The translations under genes and the position numbers were made by a program. The notes below the pieces were generated by a model. The model searched no databases, was not told the origin of the DNA, and was given only the letters and a program-made list of their open reading frames with translations. From Trogon surrucura (Eukaryota > Chordata > Aves > Trogoniformes > Trogonidae), in contig CM036629.1 of NCBI GenBank assembly GCA_020746105.1, positions 5,548,501 through 5,612,500 on the forward strand: DNA of 64,000 nt. Reading direction: 5' to 3'. How positions within the stretch are numbered: the stretch's first letter is position 1; each line of letters starts with the position of its first letter. Of the stretch, positions 63,401-64,000 are shown piece after piece.

Positions 63401-63818
63401 CCTTAAATCTTTTAACTGCCAAAGTGTTTCCTCTAGGCTAAACTTTGACAGATACTTAGGATTATCAGGTTAACATGTAATGGATAAAAGATGGTGAGAG
63501 GCTATGGAAGACAGCCATTGTTAATAAACATCACTTTTCAGTAGTGGGAGTTTTTTATCCATCAGAAGATTTTAAAACCTTGACACCTGTCAAGTATTAC
63601 TGGTCATGATAAATTATGTGGTCTTTAAATGCAATATTTAGCAATGCTGGAATGCTGCTAAAGTTAATGGTATCTTCTTCAGGAGGAAGGAATAAAGGTT
63701 ATACTGTGACCTCCAGCAACCTATACTATGGTAGATCTTCGTAATGGTGTATAGTTCTTGATTTACAGTTGGAAGCTGGCACATACTGCCATGAGTTCTT
63801 CTTCAAAACAAACTTTAA
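57221..63818 (-). CDS. Unidentified multi-exon protein-coding gene, 3' part
   Basis: I do not recognise this gene. Reading 5' to 3' on the minus strand, candidate exons are H 63,818-63,787, G 63,008-62,986, F 62,844-62,743, E 61,397-61,308, D 60,682-60,449, A 58,941-58,875, B 57,894-57,815 and C 57,479-57,221. Phases agree at every junction and the join gives 294 residues plus TAG. D, A, B and C are well supported, F fairly, E tentatively, G and H weakly (micro-exons). The deduced C-terminal half has a Lys/Arg-rich segment (TREKRPKSARHTRYHGKNG), a helical stretch (DKIRKLILETVIELQGELSL, AAAEDALKCLLEREH) and a basic C-terminus (ILRRLKRR). No membrane span or catalytic motif is seen. The 5' end lies beyond H, probably past the window edge. 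It is upstream of DYNLRB2 in tandem; a ciliary role is only a guess from that neighbour. Confidence 0.7.
57480..57814 (-). other. Unidentified gene, intron between exons B and C
   Basis: 335-bp intron with consensus donor GTAAGT and acceptor TTGCAG. A short minus-strand frame inside it (from 57,730) is not needed by the model. Confidence 0.75.
57815..57894 (-). CDS. Unidentified gene, exon B
   Basis: 80 bases between acceptor CCTGACATCACAG and donor GTAAGT, both strong. Encodes IAAAEDALKCLLEREH then RTPPIVIDGV and two bases of a Met codon completed by exon C. An amphipathic helix followed by a short strand is likely. Too short to be seen as an isolated open frame. Confidence 0.78.
57895..58874 (-). 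other. Unidentified gene, intron between exons A and B
   Basis: 980-bp GT-AG intron (donor GTATCC, weaker than its neighbours). A minus-strand 91-codon frame inside it (57,958-58,233) shows no supporting feature. Confidence 0.7.
58875..58941 (-). CDS. Unidentified gene, exon A
   Basis: 67 bases. Acceptor CCACTTACGTCCAG ends at 58,942; donor CAG/GTATCC. One base completes a Gly codon from exon D, then ELSLASELNLFRNRDVKERS and SQ follow. An acceptor further upstream (CAG ending 58,978) would bring an in-frame TAA at 58,973-58,971, so the downstream AG is chosen; it is also the only one that fits exon D's phase. Confidence 0.72.
58942..60448 (-). other. Unidentified gene, GC-AG intron between exons D and A
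   Basis: 1,507-bp intron whose donor reads AGG/GCAAGT, agreeing with GCAAGT, the consensus of the minor GC-AG class of U2 introns. It carries an old SINE fragment at about 59,400-59,580. Confidence 0.6.
59400..59580 (+). mobile_element. Ancient MIR-like SINE fragment
   Basis: GTGTGATCTTGAGCAAACCA and the following CACTTCCTTGTGCCTCTGCT resemble the MIR core (GTGTGACCTTGGGCAAGTCA, then CACTTAACCTCTCTGTGCCT). The downstream part, with CTGATCTCCGCTGGGGCCTC, resembles the 3' section of amniote MIR-type elements seen in reptiles. It is diverged and lacks a clear tail. It sits antisense in an intron of the unidentified gene. Recognition is from memory of the family. Confidence 0.5.
60449..60682 (-). 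CDS. Unidentified gene, exon D
   Basis: 234 bases between acceptor TTCCCCATATTCAG (ending 60,683) and the GC donor AGG/GCAAGT. Encodes LHKAERNQTASPTAGKMTLH, then NPKYAFLSFWSITREK, RPKSARHTRYHGKNG and DTDKIRKLILETVIELQ. The basic low-complexity linker leads into a helix. The open frame continues upstream of this acceptor to a Met at 60,861; in that upstream part a second frame is also open, so the 5' border may lie further out. It is the largest internal exon of the model. Confidence 0.65.
60683..61307 (-). other. Unidentified gene, probable intron between exons E and D
   Basis: If exon E is real this is a 625-bp intron with a weak donor (GCA/GTGACA). Minus frames at 60,740-60,861 and 60,995-61,186 are open but lack good borders. 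Confidence 0.4.
61308..61397 (-). CDS. Unidentified gene, tentative exon E
   Basis: 90 bases, acceptor GTGGTGATTACAG, weak donor GCA/GTGACA. The frame carried from exon F is open (RENLQGKNFGDPTRASFASE, then RKRQHETE) and leaves the phase that exon D needs. A better-looking donor nine bases on (ACAG/GTCTTG) would include a TGA. A second frame in the same place is open as well, so this exon could be wrong. Confidence 0.4.
62743..62844 (-). CDS. Unidentified gene, exon F
   Basis: 102 bases between acceptor GCAGTGCTTGTAG and a strong donor CAG/GTAAAT. Exactly one of three frames is open: NISLNHTDNTALGVNEMLRV followed by IITTWKGATAQSI. Alternating hydrophobic residues suggest beta strands. Its phase (two bases in, two bases out) is compatible with exons G and E. 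Confidence 0.6.
62986..63008 (-). CDS. Unidentified gene, tentative micro-exon G
   Basis: 23 bases between acceptor TTGCATTCGACAG and a very good donor CAG/GTAAGA. In the phase needed by exon F it reads VTGNYYF plus two bases. Extending it upstream meets a TAA, so only a micro-exon fits. Confidence 0.35.
63787..63818 (-). CDS. Unidentified gene, tentative micro-exon H
   Basis: 32 bases between acceptor AATTTTCTACAG and donor GTATGT. In the phase needed by G it reads KVCFEEELMA. Short, so support comes mainly from splice sites and phase. The gene must continue further 5', probably beyond the window edge. Confidence 0.3.
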
Positions 63819-64000
63819 CTGTAGAAAATTCATTAAAAGGATGCAGAATGGTTACAGGAACCGTCCATTCAATTTTAAAGAAACACGGTATTTAAAGAAA
63901 AACTAGTATCTTTTCTCTTAAAATCGGAAGAAGTACTGGCTCAGAACACCAGCTTAAGTCTTTCATAGTAAAATTCTTCAGCAAAACCTTTTTTTATAAC

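Noticed and set aside
63819..63880. Upstream extension of exon H reading FKIEWTVPVTILHPFNEF
   Set aside because: Attractive peptide, but no AG acceptor exists between an in-frame TAA and the TCTACAG at 63,819-63,821, so it is probably the pyrimidine tract of that acceptor.

Overview
The window looks like avian (archosaur) nuclear DNA. Two CR1 LINE 3' ends carry the ATTCTATG tail repeat typical of bird and crocodilian CR1. Genes are split by spliceosomal introns, a CpG island sits on a promoter, and most of the rest is AT-rich non-coding sequence. There is no operon structure, CRISPR array, rRNA or tRNA that I can see.

Layout. Positions 1-43,000 are gene-poor. I found no convincing coding exon there, only simple repeats, one CR1 tail (near 15.9 kb), a perfect palindromic RFX X-box (6,916-6,929), a 16-bp tandem triplicate (9,005-9,052), a small CpG-dense patch (20.16-20.36 kb) and AT-rich blocks that could be conserved non-coding elements. 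A 5'-truncated CR1 copy with an open ORF2 C-terminus lies at 43.03-43.59 kb. DYNLRB2 (dynein light chain roadblock-type 2, minus strand) occupies 43,920-50,247. All four coding exons can be assembled into a complete 96-residue reading frame. Its third intron holds about 570 bp of alternating purine-pyrimidine CA/CG/TG repeat. Its first exon sits in a CpG island (about 49.9-50.57 kb) with RFX-like and ETS sites.

From 50.57 to 57.2 kb the plus strand has a few weak, phase-compatible candidate exons that may belong to a divergent transcript. From 57,221 to at least 62,844, probably to 63,818 and beyond the window edge, the minus strand carries the 3' part of a second multi-exon protein-coding gene that I do not recognise. 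Four exons (D, A, B, C) join in frame with good splice sites, including one GC-AG intron. A fifth (F) is very likely and three more are tentative. This unnamed gene lies upstream of DYNLRB2 in the same orientation and is the most interesting object in the window.

Functionally, DYNLRB2 is a cargo and assembly light chain of cytoplasmic dynein 1 and dynein 2, enriched in ciliated cells. The X-box elements fit RFX/FOXJ1-type ciliary regulation. In human, DYNLRB2 is followed convergently by CDYL2. By that synteny the 1-43 kb side should lead to the 3' end of CDYL2, but I could not find its exons here.
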